Shown: positions 41,520-55,760 of the stretch, piece by piece
Layout: every line of letters starts with the position of its first letter
Position numbering within the stretch: position 1 is the stretch's first letter
From: Taudactylus pleione
Taxonomy: Eukaryota; Chordata; Amphibia; Anura; Myobatrachidae
Direction of reading: 5' to 3'
DNA length: 64,000 nt
Assembly (NCBI GenBank): GCA_031769625.1
Contig: JAUIMM010002021.1
Location: 1,364,001 to 1,428,000 of the forward strand
The notes under the pieces: model-generated
The model's input: the letters and a program-made list of their open reading frames with translations, nothing else
What the model was told of the DNA's origin: nothing
Database searches by the model: none
Translations under genes and position numbers: made by a program

Positions 41520-44500
41520 GGGAGAAAAACCATTTCACATCACATTTGTGGGTCTTGGTCTTCAACACATCCAGTGAAATTTAGAGCTGTCTGTGTTTGC
41601 TACAAGAGGAGATATCACAAAGTATGCGCTTTTCTTGTTTCCATTGCTTTCAAAGCATTTTGGCCTAAAACGTGCATTTGCTGTTTTCTCTTAAACGCAA
41701 CATGGGAGAAAAACCATTTCACATCACATTTGTGGGTCTTGGTCTTCAACACATCCAGTGAAATTTTGAGCTGTCTGTGTTTGCTACAAGAGGAGATATC
41801 ACAAAGTATGCGCTTTTGTTGTTTTCATTGCTTTCAATGCATTTTGGCCTAAAACGTGCATTTGCTGTTTTCTCTTAAACGCAACATGGGAGAAAAACCA
41901 TTTCACATCACATTTGTTGGTCTTGGTCTTCAACACATCCAGTGAAATTTTGAGCTGTCTGTGTTTGCTACAAGAGGAGATATCACAAAGTATGCGCTTT
42001 TGTTATTTCCATTGCTTTCAATGCATTTTGGCCTAAAACTTGCATTTGCTGTTTTCTCTTAAATGCAACATGGGAGAAAAACCATTTCACATCACATTTG
42101 TGGGTCTTGGTCTTCAACACATCCAGTGAAATTTTGAGCTGTCTGTGTTTGCTACAAGAGGAGATATCACAAAGTATGCGCTTTTGTTGTTTTCATTGCT
42201 TTCAATGCATTTTGGCCTAAAACGTGCATTTGCTGTTTTCTCTTAAACGCAACATGGGAGAAAAACCATTTCACATCACATTTGTGGGTCTTGGTCTTCA
42301 ACACATCCAGTGAAATTTTGAGCTGTCTGTGTTTGCTACAAGAGGAGATATCACAAAGTATGCGCTTTTCTTGTTTCCATTGCTTTCAAAGCATTTTGGC
42401 CTAAAACGTGCATTTGCTGTTTTCTCTTAAACGCAACATGGGAGAAAAACCATTTCACATCACATTTGTGGGTCTTGGTCTTCAACACATCCAGTGAAAT
42501 TTTGAGCTGTCTGTGTTTGCTACAAGAGGAGATATCACATAGTATGCGCTTTTGTTATTTCCATTGCTTTCAATGCATTTTGGCCTAAAACTTGCATTTG
42601 CTGTTTTCTCTTAAATGCAACATGGGAGAAAAACCATTTCACATCACATTTGTGGGTCTTGGTCTTCAACACATCCAGTGAAATTTTGAGCTGTCTGTGT
42701 TTGCTACAAGAGGAGATATCACAAAGTATGCGCTTTTGTTGTTTTCATTGCTTTCAATGCATTTTGGCCTAAAACGTGCATTTGCTGTTTTCTCTTAAAC
42801 GCAACATGGGAGAAAAACCATTTCACATCACATTTGTGGGTCTTGGTCTTCAACACATCCAGTGAAATTTTGAGCTGTCTGTGTTTGCTACAAGAGGAGA
42901 TAGCACAAAGTATGCGCTTTTGTTATTTCCATTGCTTTCAATGCATTTTGGCCTAAAACTTGCATTTGCTGTTTTCTCTTAAACGCAACATGGGAGAAAA
43001 ACCATTTCACATCACATTTGTGGGTCTTGGTCTTCAACACATCCAGTGAAATTTTGAGCTGTCTGTGTTTGCTACAAGAGGAGATATCACAAAGTATGCG
43101 CTTTTCTTGTTTCCATTGCTTTCAAAGCATTTTGGCCTAAAACGTGCATTTGCTGTTTTCTCTTAAACGCAACATGGGAGAAAAACCATTTCACATCACA
43201 TTTGTGGGTCTTGGTCTTCAACACATCCAGTGAAATTTTGAGCTGTCTGTGTTTGCTACAAGAGGAGATACCACAAAGTATGCGCTTTTGTTGTTTTCAT
43301 TGCTTTCAATGCATTTTGGCCTAAAACGTGCATTTGCTGTTTTCTCTTAAACGCAACATGGGAGAAAAACCATTTCACATCACATTTGTTGGTCTTGGTC
43401 TTCAACACATCCAGTGAAATTTTGAGCTGTCTGTGTTTGCTACAAGAGGAGATATCACAAAGTATGCGCTTTTGTTATTTCCATTGCTTTCAATGCATTT
43501 TGGCCTAAAACTTGCATTTGCTGTTTTCTCTTAAATGCAACATGGGAGAAAAACCATTTCACATCACATTTGTGGGTCTTGGTCTTCAACACATCCAGTG
43601 AAATTTTGAGCTGTCTGTGTTTGCTACAAGAGGAGATATCACAAAGTATGCGCTTTTGTTGCTTTCAATGCATTTTGGCCTAAAACGTGCATTTGCTGTT
43701 TTCTCTTAAACGCAACATGGGAGAAAAACCATTTCACATCACATTTGTGGGTCTTGGTCTTCAACACATCCAGTGAAATTTTGAGCTGTCTGTGTTTGCT
43801 ACAAGAGGAGATATCACAAAGTATGCGCTTTTCTTGTTTCCATTGCTTTCAAAGCATTTTGGCCTAAAACGTGCATTTGCTGTTTTCTCTTAAACGCAAC
43901 ATGGGAGAAAAACCATTTCACATCACATTTGTGGGTCTTGGTCTTCAACACATCCAGTGAAATTTTGAGCTGTCTGTGTTTGCTACAAGAGGAGATATCA
44001 CAAAGTATGCGCTTTTGTTATTTCCATTGCTTTCAATGCATTTTGGCCTAAAACTTGCATTTGCTGTTTTCTCTTAAATGCAACATGGGAGAAAAACCAT
44101 TTCACATCACATTTGTGGGTCTTGGTCTTCAACACATCCAGTGAAATTTTGAGCTGTCTGTGTTTGCTACAAGAGGAGATATCACAAAGTATGCGCTTTT
44201 GTTGTTTTCATTGCTTTCAATGCATTTTGGCCTAAAACGTGCATTTGCTGTTTTCTCTTAAACGCAACATGGGAGAAAAACCATTTCACATCACATTTGT
44301 GGGTCTTGGTCTTCAACACATCCAGTGAAATTTTGAGCTGTCTGTGTTTGCTACAAGAGGAGATAGCACAAAGTATGCGCTTTTGTTATTTCCATTGCTT
44401 TCAATGCATTTTGGCCTAAAACTTGCATTTGCTGTTTTCTCTTAAACGCAACATGGGAGAAAAACCATTTCACATCACATTTGTGGGTTTTGGTCTTCAA

Positions 44501-46060
44501 CACATCCAGTGAAATTTTGAGCTGTCTGTGTTTGCTACAAGAGGAGATATCACAAAGTATGCGCTTTTCTTGTTTCCATTGCTTTCAAAGCATTTTGGCC
44601 TAAAACGTGCATTTGCTGTTTTCTCTTAAACGCAACATGGGAGAAAAACCATTTCACATCACATTTGTGGGTCTTGGTCTTCAACACATCCAGTGAAATT
44701 TTGAGCTGTCTGTGTTTGCTACAAGAGGAGATATCACAAAGTATGCGCTTTTGTTGTTTTCATTGCTTTCAATGCATTTTGGCCTAAAACGTGCATTTGC
44801 TGTTTTCTCTTAAATGCAACATGGGAGAAAAACCATTTCACATCACATTTGTGGGTCTTGGTCTTCAACACATCCAGTGAAATTTTGAGCTGTCTGTGTT
44901 TGCTACAAGAGGAGATATCACAAAGTATGCGCTTTTGTTATTTCCATTGCTTTCAATGCATTTTGGCCTAAAACTTGCATTTGCTGTTTTCTCTTAAATG
45001 CAACATGGGAGAAAAACCATTTCACATCACATTTGTGGGTCTTGGTCTTCAACACATCCAGTGAAATTTTGAGCTGTCTGTGTTTGCTACAAGAGGAGAT
45101 ATCACAAAGTATGCGCTTTTGTTGTTTTCATTGCTTTCAATGCATTTTGGCCTAAAACGTGCATTTGCTGTTTTCTCTTAAACGCAACATGGGAGAAAAA
45201 CCATTTCACATCACATTTGTGGGTCTTGGTCTTCAACACATCCAGTGAAATTTTGAGCTGTCTGTGTTTGCTACAAGAGGAGATATCACAAAGTATGCGC
45301 TTTTGTTATTTCCATTGCTTTCAATGCATTTTGGCCTAAAACTTGCATTTGCTGTTTTCTCTTAAATGCAACATGGGAGAAAAACCATTTCACATCAGAT
45401 TTGTGGGTTTTGGTCTTCAACACATCCAGTGAAATTTTGAGCTGTCTGTGTTTGCTACAAGAGGAGATATCACAAAGTATACACTTTTGTTATTTCCATT
45501 GCTTTCAATGTATTTTGGCCTAAAACTTGCATTTGCTGTTTTCTCTTAAACGCAACATGGGAGAAAAACCATTTCACATCACATTTGTGGGTTTTGGTCT
45601 TCAACACATCCAGTGAAATTTTGAGCTGTCTGTGTTTGCTACAAGAGGAGATAACACAAAGTATGCGCTTTTGTGTTTCCATTGCTTTCAATGCATTTTG
45701 GCCTCAAACGTGCATTTGCTGTTTTCTCTTAAACGCAACATGGGAGAAAAACCATTTCACATCACATTTGTGGGTCTTGGTCTTCAACACATCCAGTGAA
45801 ATTTTGAGCTGTCTGTGTTTGCTACAAGAGGAGATATCACAAAGTATGCGCTTTTGTTATTTCCATTGCTTTCAATGTATTTTGGCCTAAAACTTGCATT
45901 TGCTGTTTTCTCTTAAACGCAACATGGGAGAAAAACCATTTCACATCACATTTGTGGGTTTTGGTCTTCAACACATCCAGTGAAATTTTGAGCTGTCTGT
46001 GTTTGCTACAAGAGGAGATAACACAAAGTATGCGCTTTTGTGTTTCCATTGCTTTCAATG
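41520..46060. repeat. 25-monomer block, copy 2 (4,589 bp)
   Basis: Tandem copy of the preceding block. Single differences were seen at 42,539 (TCACATAG against TCACAAAG), at 44,730 (GAGGAGAT against GAGGAAAT at about 40,139) and at 44,580 (ATTGCTTT against ATTGTTTT at about 39,991). The copies are close but not identical. Confidence 0.86.
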
Positions 46061-46499
46061 CATTTTGGCCTCAAACGTGCATTTGCTGTTTTCTCTTAAA
46101 CGCAACATGGGAGAAAAACCATTTCACATCACATTTGTGGGTCTTGGTCTTCAACACATCCAGTGAAATTTTGAGCTGTCTGTGTTTGCTACAAGAGGAG
46201 ATATCACAAAGTATGCACTTTTGTTATTTCCATTGCTTTCAATGTATTTTGGCCTAAAACTTGCATTTGCTGTTTTCTCTTAAACGCAACATGGGAGAAA
46301 AACCATTTCACATCACATTTGTGGGTTTTGGTCTTCAACACATCCAGTGAAATTTTGAGCTGTCTGTGTTTGCTACAAGAGGAGATAACACAAAGTATGC
46401 GCTTTTGTGTTTCCATTGCTTTCAATGCATTTTGGCCTCAAACGTGCATTTGCTGTTTTCTCTTAAACGCAACATGGGAGAAAAACCATTTCACATCAC

Positions 46500-49400
46500 A
46501 TTTGTGGGTCTTGGTCTTCAACACATCCAGTGAAATTTTGAGCTGTCTGTGTTTGCTACAAGAGGAGATATCACAAAGTATGCGCTTTTGTTGTTTTCAT
46601 TGCTTTCAATGCATTTTGGCCTAAAACGTGCATTTGCTGTTTTCTCTTAAACGCAACATGGGAGAAAAACCATTTCACATCACATTTGTGGGTCTTGGTC
46701 TTCAACACATCCAGTGAAATTTTGAGCTGTCTGTGTTTGCTACAAGATCAGATATCACAAAGTATGCGCTTTTGTTGTTTTCATTGCTTTCAATGCATTT
46801 TGGCCTAAAACGTGCATTTGCTGTTTTCTCTTAAACGCAACATGGGAGAAAAACCATTTCACATCACATTTGTGGGTCTTGGTCTTCAACACATCCAGTG
46901 AAATTTTGAGCTGTCTGTGTTTGCTACAAGAGGAGATATCACAAAGTATGCGCTTTTGTTGTTTCCATTGCTTTCAAAGCATTTTGGCCTAAAACGTGCA
47001 TTTGCTGTTTTCTCTTAAACGCAACATGGGAGAAAAACCATTTCACATCACATTTGTGGGTCTTGGTCTTCAACACATCCAGTGAAATTTTGAGCTGTCT
47101 GTGTTTGCTACAAGAGGAGATATATTACAAAGTATGCGCTTTTGTTGTTTTCATTGCTTTCAATGCATTTTGGCCTAAAACGTGCATTTGCTGTTTTCTC
47201 TTAAACGCAACATGGGAGAAAAACCATTTCACATCACATTTGTGGGTCTTGGTCTTCAACACATCCAGTGAAATTTTGAGCTGTCTGTGTTTGCTACAAG
47301 AGGAGATATCACAAAGTATGCGCTTTTGTTGTTTTCATTGCTTTCAATGCATTTTGGCATAAAACGAGCATTTGCTGTTTTCTCTTAAATGCAACATGGG
47401 AGAAAAACCATTTCACATCACATTTGTGGGTCTTGGTCTTCAACACATCCAGTGAAATTTTGAGCTGTCTGTGTTTGCTACAAGAGGAGATATCACAAAG
47501 TATGCGCTTTTGTTATTTCCATTGCTTTCAATGTATTTTGGCCTAAAACTTGCATTTGCTGTTTTCTCTTAAACGCAACATGGGAGAAAAACCATTTCAC
47601 ATCACATTTGAGGGTTTTGGTCTTCAACACATCCAGTGAAATTTTGAGCTGTCTGTGTTTGCTACAAGAGGAGATAACACAAAGTATGCGCTTTTGTGTT
47701 TCCATTGCTTTCAATGCATTTTGGCCTCAAACGTGCATTTGCTGTTTTCTCTTAAACGCAACATGGGAGAAAAACCATTTCACATCACATTTGTGGGTCT
47801 TGGTCTTCAACACATCCAGTGAAATTTTGAGCTGTCTGTGTTTGCTACAAGAGGAGATATCACAAAGTATGCGCTTTTGTTGTTTTCATTGCTTTCAATG
47901 CATTTTGGCCTAAAACGTGCATTTGCTGTTTTCTCTTAAACGCAACATGGGAGAAAAACCATTTCACATCACATTTGTGGGTCTTGGTCTTCAACACATC
48001 CAGTGAAATTTTGAGCTGTCTGTGTTTGCTACAAGAGGAGATATCACAAAGTATGCGCTTTTGTTGTTTTCATTGCTTTCAATGCATTTTGGCCTAAAAC
48101 GTGCATTTGCTGTTTTCTCTTAAACGCAACATGGGAGAAAAACCATTTCACATCACATTTGTGGGTCTTGGTCTTCAACACATCCAGTGAAATTTTGAGC
48201 TGTCTGTGTTTGCTACAAGAGGAGATATCACAAAGTATGCGCTTTTGTTATTTCCATTGCTTTCAATGTATTTTGGCCTAAAACTTGCATTTGCTGTTTT
48301 CTCTTAAACGCAACATGGGAGAAAAACCATTTCACATCACATTTGTGGGTTTTGGTCTTCAACACATCCAGTGAAATTTTGAGCTGTCTGTGTTTGCTAC
48401 AAGAGGAGATAACACAAAGTATGCGCTTTTGTGTTTCCATTGCTTTCAATGCATTTTGGCCTCAAACGTGCATTTGCTGTTTTCTCTTAAACGCAACATG
48501 GGAGAAAAACCATTTCACATCACATTTGTGGGTCTTGGTCTTCAACACATCCAGTGAAATTTTGAGCTGTCTGTGTTTGCTACAAGAGGAGATATCACAA
48601 AGTATGCGCTTTTGTTATTTCCATTGCTTTCAATGCATTTTGGCCTAAAACTTGCATTTGCTGTTTTCTCTTAAACGCAACATGGGAGAAAAACCATTTC
48701 ACATCACATTTCTGGGTCTTGGTCTTCAACACATCCAGTGAAATTTTGAGCTGTCTGTGTTTGCTACAAGAGGAGATATCACAAAGTATGCGCTTTTGTG
48801 TTTCCATTGCTTTCAATGCATTTTGGCCTCAAACGTGCATTTGCTGTTTTCTCTTAAACGCAACATGGGAGAAAAACCATTTCACATCACATTTGTGGGT
48901 CTTGGTCTTCAACACATCCAGTGAAATTTTGAGCTGTCTGTGTTTGCTACAAGAGAAGATATCACAAAGTATGCGCTTTTGTTGTTTTCATTGCTTTCAA
49001 TGCATTTTGGCCTAAAACGTGCATTTGCTGTTTTCTCTTAAACGCAACATGGGAGAAAAACCATTTCACATCACATTTGTGGGTCTTGGTCTTCAACACA
49101 TCCAGTGAAATTTTGAGCTGTCTGTGTTTGCTACAAGAGGAGATATCACAAAGTATGCGCTTTTGTTGTTTTCATTGCTTTCAATGCATTTTGGCCTAAA
49201 ACGTGCATTTGCTGTTTTCTATTAAACGCAACATGGGAGAAAAACCATTTCACATCACATTTGTGGGTCTTGGTCTTCAACACATCCAGTGAAATTTTGA
49301 GCTGTCTGTGTTTGCTACAAGATCAGATATCACAAAGTATGCGCTTTTGTTGTTTTCATTGCTTTCAATGCATTTTGGCCTAAAACGTGCATTTGCTGTT

Positions 49401-50620
49401 TTCTCTTAAACGCAACATGGGAGAAAAACCATTTCACATCACATTTGTGGGTCTTGGTCTTCAACACATCCAGTGAAATTTTGAGCTGTCTGTGTTTGCT
49501 ACAAGAGGAGATATCACAAAGTATGCGCTTTTGTTGTTTCCATTGCTTTCAAAGCATTTTGGCCTAAAACGTGCATTTGCTGTTTTCTCTTAAACGCAAC
49601 ATGGGAGAAAAACCATTTCACATCACATTTGTGGGTCTTGGTCTTCAACACATCCAGTGAAATTTTGAGCTGTCTGTGTTTGCTACAAGAGGAGATATAT
49701 TACAAAGTATGCGCTTTTGTTGTTTTCATTGCTTTCAATGCATTTTGGCCTAAAACGTGCATTTGCTGTTTTCTCTTAAACGCAACATGGGAGAAAAACC
49801 ATTTCACATCACATTTGTGGGTCTTGGTCTTCAACACATCCAGTGAAATTTTGAGCTGTCTGTGTTTGCTACAAGAGGAGATATCACAAAGTATGCGCTT
49901 TTGTTGTTTTCATTGCTTTCAATGCATTTTGGCATAAAACGAGCATTTGCTGTTTTCTCTTAAATGCAACATGGGAGAAAAACCATTTCACATCACATTT
50001 GTGGGTCTTGGTCTTCAACACATCCAGTGAAATTTTGAGCTGTCTGTGTTTGCTACAAGAGGAGATATCACAAAGTATGCGCTTTTGTTATTTCCATTGC
50101 TTTCAATGTATTTTGGCCTAAAACTTGCATTTGCTGTTTTCTCTTAAACGCAACATGGGAGAAAAACCATTTCACATCACATTTGAGGGTTTTGGTCTTC
50201 AACACATCCAGTGAAATTTTGAGCTGTCTGTGTTTGCTACAAGAGGAGATAACACAAAGTATGCGCTTTTGTGTTTCCATTGCTTTCAATGCATTTTGGC
50301 CTCAAACGTGCATTTGCTGTTTTCTCTTAAACGCAACATGGGAGAAAAACCATTTCACATCACATTTGTGGGTCTTGGTCTTCAACACATCCAGTGAAAT
50401 TTTGAGCTGTCTGTGTTTGCTACAAGAGGAGATATCACAAAGTATGCGCTTTTGTTGTTTTCATTGCTTTCAATGCATTTTGGCCTAAAACGTGCATTTG
50501 CTGTTTTCTCTTAAACGCAGCATGGGAGAAAAACCATTTCACATCACATTTGTGGGTCTTGGTCTTCAACACATCCAGTGAAATTTTGAGCTGTCTGTGT
50601 TTGCTACAAGAGGAGATATC
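46500..50620. repeat. Block repeated from 26.5-30.6 kb, right copy (+20,022 bp)
   Basis: It carries the same order of landmark monomers as 26,500-30,600: the GATC variant, class D, the 186-bp monomer, class E, B-C, the CTGGGTC variant (48,715) and GCAGCATGG (50,518). Differences include CTATTAAACG at about 49,221 against CTCTTAAACG, and an AAACGC/AAATGC difference at 49,779/29,757. Agreement ends near 50,630. Confidence 0.85.
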
Positions 50621-52040
50621 ACAAAGTATGCGCTTTTGTTGTTTTCATTGCTTTCAATGTATTTTGGCCTAAAACTTGCATTTGCTGTTTTCTCTTAAAC
50701 GCAACATGGGAGAAAAACCATTTCACATCACATTTGTGGGTTTTGGTCTTCAACACATCCAGTGAAATTTTGAGCTGTCTGTGTTTGCTACAAGAGGAGA
50801 TAACACAAAGTATGCGCTTTTGTGTTTCCATTGCTTTCAATGAATTTTGGCCTCAAACGTGCATTTGCTGTTTTCTCTTAAACGCAACATGGGAGAAAAA
50901 CCATTTCACATCACATTTGTGGGTCTTGGTCTTCAACACATCCAGTGAAATTTTGAGCTGTCTGTGTTTGCTACAAGAGGAGATATCACAAAGTATGCGC
51001 TTTTGTTATTTCCATTGCTTTCAATGCATTTTGGCCTAAAACTTGCATTTGCTGTTTTCTCTTAAACACAACATGGGAGAAAAACCATTTCACATCACAT
51101 TTGTGGGTCTTGGTCTTCAAAACATCCAGTGAAATTTTGAGCTGTCTGTGTTTGCTACAAGAGGAGATATCACAAAGTATGCGCTTTTGTGTTTCCATTG
51201 CTTTCAATGCATTTTGGCCTAAAACGTGCATTTGCTGTTTTCTCTTAAACGCAACATGGGAGAAAAACCATTTCACATCACATTTGTGGGTCTTGGTCTT
51301 CAACACATCCAGTGAAATTTTGAGCTGTCTGTATTTGCTACAAGAGGAGATATCACAAAGTATGCACTTTTGTTGTTTTCATTGCTTTCAATGCATTTTG
51401 GCCTAAAACGTGCATTTGCTGTTTTCTCTTATACGCAACATGGGAGAAAAACCATTTCACATCACATTTGTGGGTCTTGGTCTTCAACACATCCAGTGAA
51501 ATTTTGACCTGTCTGTGTTTGCTACAAGAGGAGATATCACAAAGTATGCGCTTTTGTTATTTCCATTGCTTTCAATGTATTTTGGCCTAAAACTTGCATT
51601 TGCTGTTTTCTCTTAAACGCAACATGGGAGAAAAACCATTTCTCATCACATTTGTGGGTCTTGGTCTTCAACACATCCAGTGAAATTTTGAGCTGTCTGT
51701 GTTTGCTACAAGAGGAGATATCACAAAGTATGCGCTTTTGTTGTTTCCATTGCTTTCAAAGCATTTTGGCCTAAAACGTGCATTTGCTGTTTTCTCTTAA
51801 ACGCAACTTGGGAGAAAAACCATTTCACATCACATTTGTGGGTCTTGGTCTTCAACACATCCAGTGAAATTTTGAGCTGTCTGTGTTTGCTACAAGAGGA
51901 GATATCACAAAGTATGCGCTTTTGTTGTTTTCATTGCTTTCAATGCATTTTGGCCTAAAACGTGCATTTGCTGTTTTCTCTTAAACGCAACATGGGAGAA
52001 AAACCATTTCACATCACATTTGTGGGTCTTGGTCTTCAAC
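50620..52040. repeat. Satellite segment related to 30.6-31.5 and 35.7-36.6 kb
   Basis: It carries CTTATACGC (51,430), GACCTGTC (about 51,507) and TCTCATCAC (about 51,640), in the same order as 30,857-31,069 and 35,998-36,210. It is shortened, and extra B-C dimers lie at 50,619 and 50,986. It reads as a rearranged joint between the 20,022-bp copy and the next block. Confidence 0.75.
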
Positions 52041-55000
52041 ACATCCAGTGAAATTTAGAGCTGTCTGTGTTTGCTACAAGAGGAGATATCACAAAGTATG
52101 CGCTTTTCTTGTTTCCATTGCTTTCAAAGCATTTTGGCCTAAAACGTGCATTTGCTGTTTTCTCTTAAACGCAACATGGGAGAAAAACCATTTCACATCA
52201 CATTTGTGGGTCTTGGTCTTCAACACATCCAGTGAAATTTTGAGCTGTCTGTGTTTGCTACAAGAGGAGATATCACAAAGTATGCGCTTTTGTTGTTTTC
52301 ATTGCTTTCAATGCATTTTGGCCTAAAACGTGCATTTGCTGTTTTCTCTTAAACGCAACATGGCAGAAAAACCATTTCACATCACATTTGTTGGTCTTGG
52401 TCTTCAACACATCCAGTGAAATTTTGAGCTGTCTGTGTTTGCTACAAGAGGAGATATCACAAAGTATGCGCTTTTGTTATTTCCATTGCTTTCAATGCAT
52501 TTTGGCCTAAAACTTGCATTTGCTGTTTTCTCTTAAATGCAACATGGGAGAAAAACCATTTCACATCACATTTGTGGGTCTTGGTCTTCAACACATCCAG
52601 TGAAATTTTGAGCTGTCTGTGTTTGCTACAAGAGGAGATATCACAAAGTATGCGCTTTTGTTGTTTTCATTGCTTTCAATGCATTTTGGCCTAAAACGTG
52701 CATTTGCTGTTTTCTCTTAAACGCAACATGGGAGAAAAACCATTTCACATCACATTTGTGGGTCTTGGTCTTCAACACATCCAGTGAAATTTTGAGCTGT
52801 CTGTGTTTGCTACAAGAGGAGATATCACAAAGTATGCGCTTTTCTTGTTTCCATTGCTTTCAAAGCATTTTGGCCTAAAACGTGCATTTGCTGTTTTCTC
52901 TTAAACGCAACATGGGAGAAAAACCATTTCACATCACATTTGTGGGTCTTGGTCTTCAACACATCCAGTGAAATTTTGAGCTGTCTGTGTTTGCTACAAG
53001 AGGAGATATCACAAAGTATGCGCTTTTGTTATTTCCATTGCTTTCAATGCATTTTGGCCTAAAACTTGCATTTGCTGTTTTCTCTTAAATGCAACATGGG
53101 AGAAAAACCATTTCACATCACATTTGTGGGTCTTGGTCTTCAACACATCCAGTGAAATTTTGAGCTGTCTGTGTTTGCTACAAGAGGAGATATCACAAAG
53201 TATGCGCTTTTGTTGTTTTCATTGCTTTCAATGCATTTTGGCCTAAAACGTGCATTTGCTGTTTTCTCTTAAATGCAACATGGGAGAAAAACCATTTCAC
53301 ATCACATTTGTGGGTCTTGGTCTTCAACACATCCAGTGAAATTTTGAGCTGTCTGTGTTTGCTACAAGAGGAGATAGCACAAAGTATGCGCTTTTGTTAT
53401 TTCCATTGCTTTCATTGCATTTTGGCCTAAAACTTGCATTTGCTGTTTTCTCTTAAACGCAACATGGGAGAAAAACCATTTCACATCACATTTGTGGGTC
53501 TTGGTCTTCAACACATCCAGTGAAATTTTGAGCTGTCTGTGTTTGCTACAAGAGGAGATATCACAAAGTATGCGCTTTTCTTGTTTCCATTGCTTTCAAA
53601 GCATTTTGGCCTAAAACGTGCATTTGCTGTTTTCTCTTAAACGCAACATGGGAGAAAAACCATTTCACATCACATTTGTGGGTCTTGGTCTTCAACACAT
53701 CCAGTGAAATTTTGAGCTGTCTGTGTTTGCTACAAGAGGAGATACCACAAAGTATGCGCTTTTGTTGTTTTCATTGCTTTCAATGCATTTTGGCCTAAAA
53801 CGTGCATTTGCTGTTTTCTCTTAAACGCAACATGGGAGAAAAACCATTTCACATCACATTTGTTGGTCTTGGTCTTCAACACATCCAGTGAAATTTTGAG
53901 CTGTCTGTGTTTGCTACAAGAGGAGATATCACAAAGTATGCGCTTTTGTTATTTCCATTGCTTTCAATGCATTTTGGCCTAAAACTTGCATTTGCTGTTT
54001 TCTCTTAAATGCAACATGGGAGAAAAACCATTTCACATCACATTTGTGGGTCTTGGTCTTCAACACATCCAGTGAAATTTTGAGCTGTCTGTGTTTGCTA
54101 CAAGAGGAGATATCACAAAGTATGCGCTTTTGTTGCTTTCAATGCATTTTGGCCTAAAACGTGCATTTGCTGTTTTCTCTTAAACGCAACATGGGAGAAA
54201 AACCATTTCACATCACATTTGTGGGTCTTGGTCTTCAACACATCCAGTGAAATTTTGAGCTGTCTGTGTTTGCTACAAGAGGAGATATCACAAAGTATGC
54301 GCTTTTCTTGTTTCCATTGCTTTCAAAGCATTTTGGCCTAAAACGTGCATTTGCTGTTTTCTCTTAAACGCAACATGGGAGAAAAACCATTTCACATCAC
54401 ATTTGTGGGTCTTGGTCTTCAACACATCCAGTGAAATTTTGAGCTGTCTGTGTTTGCTACAAGAGGAGATATCACAAAGTATGCGCTTTTGTTATTTCCA
54501 TTGCTTTCAATGCATTTTGGCCTAAAACTTGCATTTGCTGTTTTCTCTTAAATGCAACATGGGAGAAAAACCATTTCACATCACATTTGTGGGTCTTGGT
54601 CTTCAACACATCCAGTGAAATTTTGAGCTGTCTGTGTTTGCTACAAGAGGAGATATCACAAAGTATGCGCTTTTGTTGTTTTCATTGCTTTCAATGCATT
54701 TTGGCCTAAAACGTGCATTTGCTGTTTTCTCTTAAACGCAACATGGGAGAAAAACCATTTCACATCACATTTGTGGGTCTTGGTCTTCAACACATCCAGT
54801 GAAATTTTGAGCTGTCTGTGTTTGCTACAAGAGGAGATAGCACAAAGTATGCGCTTTTGTTATTTCCATTGCTTTCAATGCATTTTGGCCTAAAACTTGC
54901 ATTTGCTGTTTTCTCTTAAACGCAACATGGGAGAAAAACCATTTCACATCACATTTGTGGGTTTTGGTCTTCAACACATCCAGTGAAATTTTGAGCTGTC

Positions 55001-55760
55001 TGTGTTTGCTACAAGAGGAGATATCACAAAGTATGCGCTTTTCTTGTTTCCATTGCTTTCAAAGCATTTTGGCCTAAAACGTGCATTTGCTGTTTTCTCT
55101 TAAACGCAACATGGGAGAAAAACCATTTCACATCACATTTGTGGGTCTTGGTCTTCAACACATCCAGTGAAATTTTGAGCTGTCTGTGTTTGCTACAAGA
55201 GGAGATATCACAAAGTATGCGCTTTTGTTGTTTTCATTGCTTTCAATGCATTTTGGCCTAAAACGTGCATTTGCTGTTTTCTCTTAAATGCAACATGGGA
55301 GAAAAACCATTTCACATCACATTTGTGGGTCTTGGTCTTCAACACATCCAGTGAAATTTTGAGCTGTCTGTGTTTGCTACAAGAGGAGATATCACAAAGT
55401 ATGCGCTTTTGTTGTTTTCATTGCTTTCAATGCATTTTGGCCTAAAACGTGCATTTGCTGTTTTCTCTTAAACGCAACATGGGAGAAAAACCATTTCACA
55501 TCACATTTGTGGGTCTTGGTCTTCAACACATCCAGTGAAATTTTGAGCTGTCTGTGTTTGCTACAAGAGGAGATATCACAAAGTATGCGCTTTTGTTATT
55601 TCCATTGCTTTCAAAGCATTTTGGCCTAAAACTTGCATTTGCTGTTTTCTCTTAAATGCAACATGGGAGAAAAACCATTTCACATCAGATTTGTGGGTTT
55701 TGGTCTTCAACACATCCAGTGAAATTTTGAGCTGTCTGTGTTTGCTACAAGAGGAGATAT
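52040..55760. repeat. Further copy of the 41.6-45.5 kb block (offset 10,474 bp)
   Basis: GAAATTTAGAG (52,050), GATAGCAC (53,374 and 54,837), GATACCAC (53,743) and the 9-bp deletion (54,134) correspond to 41,574-44,363 at +10,474 bp. From 55,760 onward the offset is 10,290 bp, so one 184-bp monomer was lost in this copy. Private changes include GGCAGAAAA at about 52,363 and TTTCATTGCATT at about 53,411. Confidence 0.85.
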
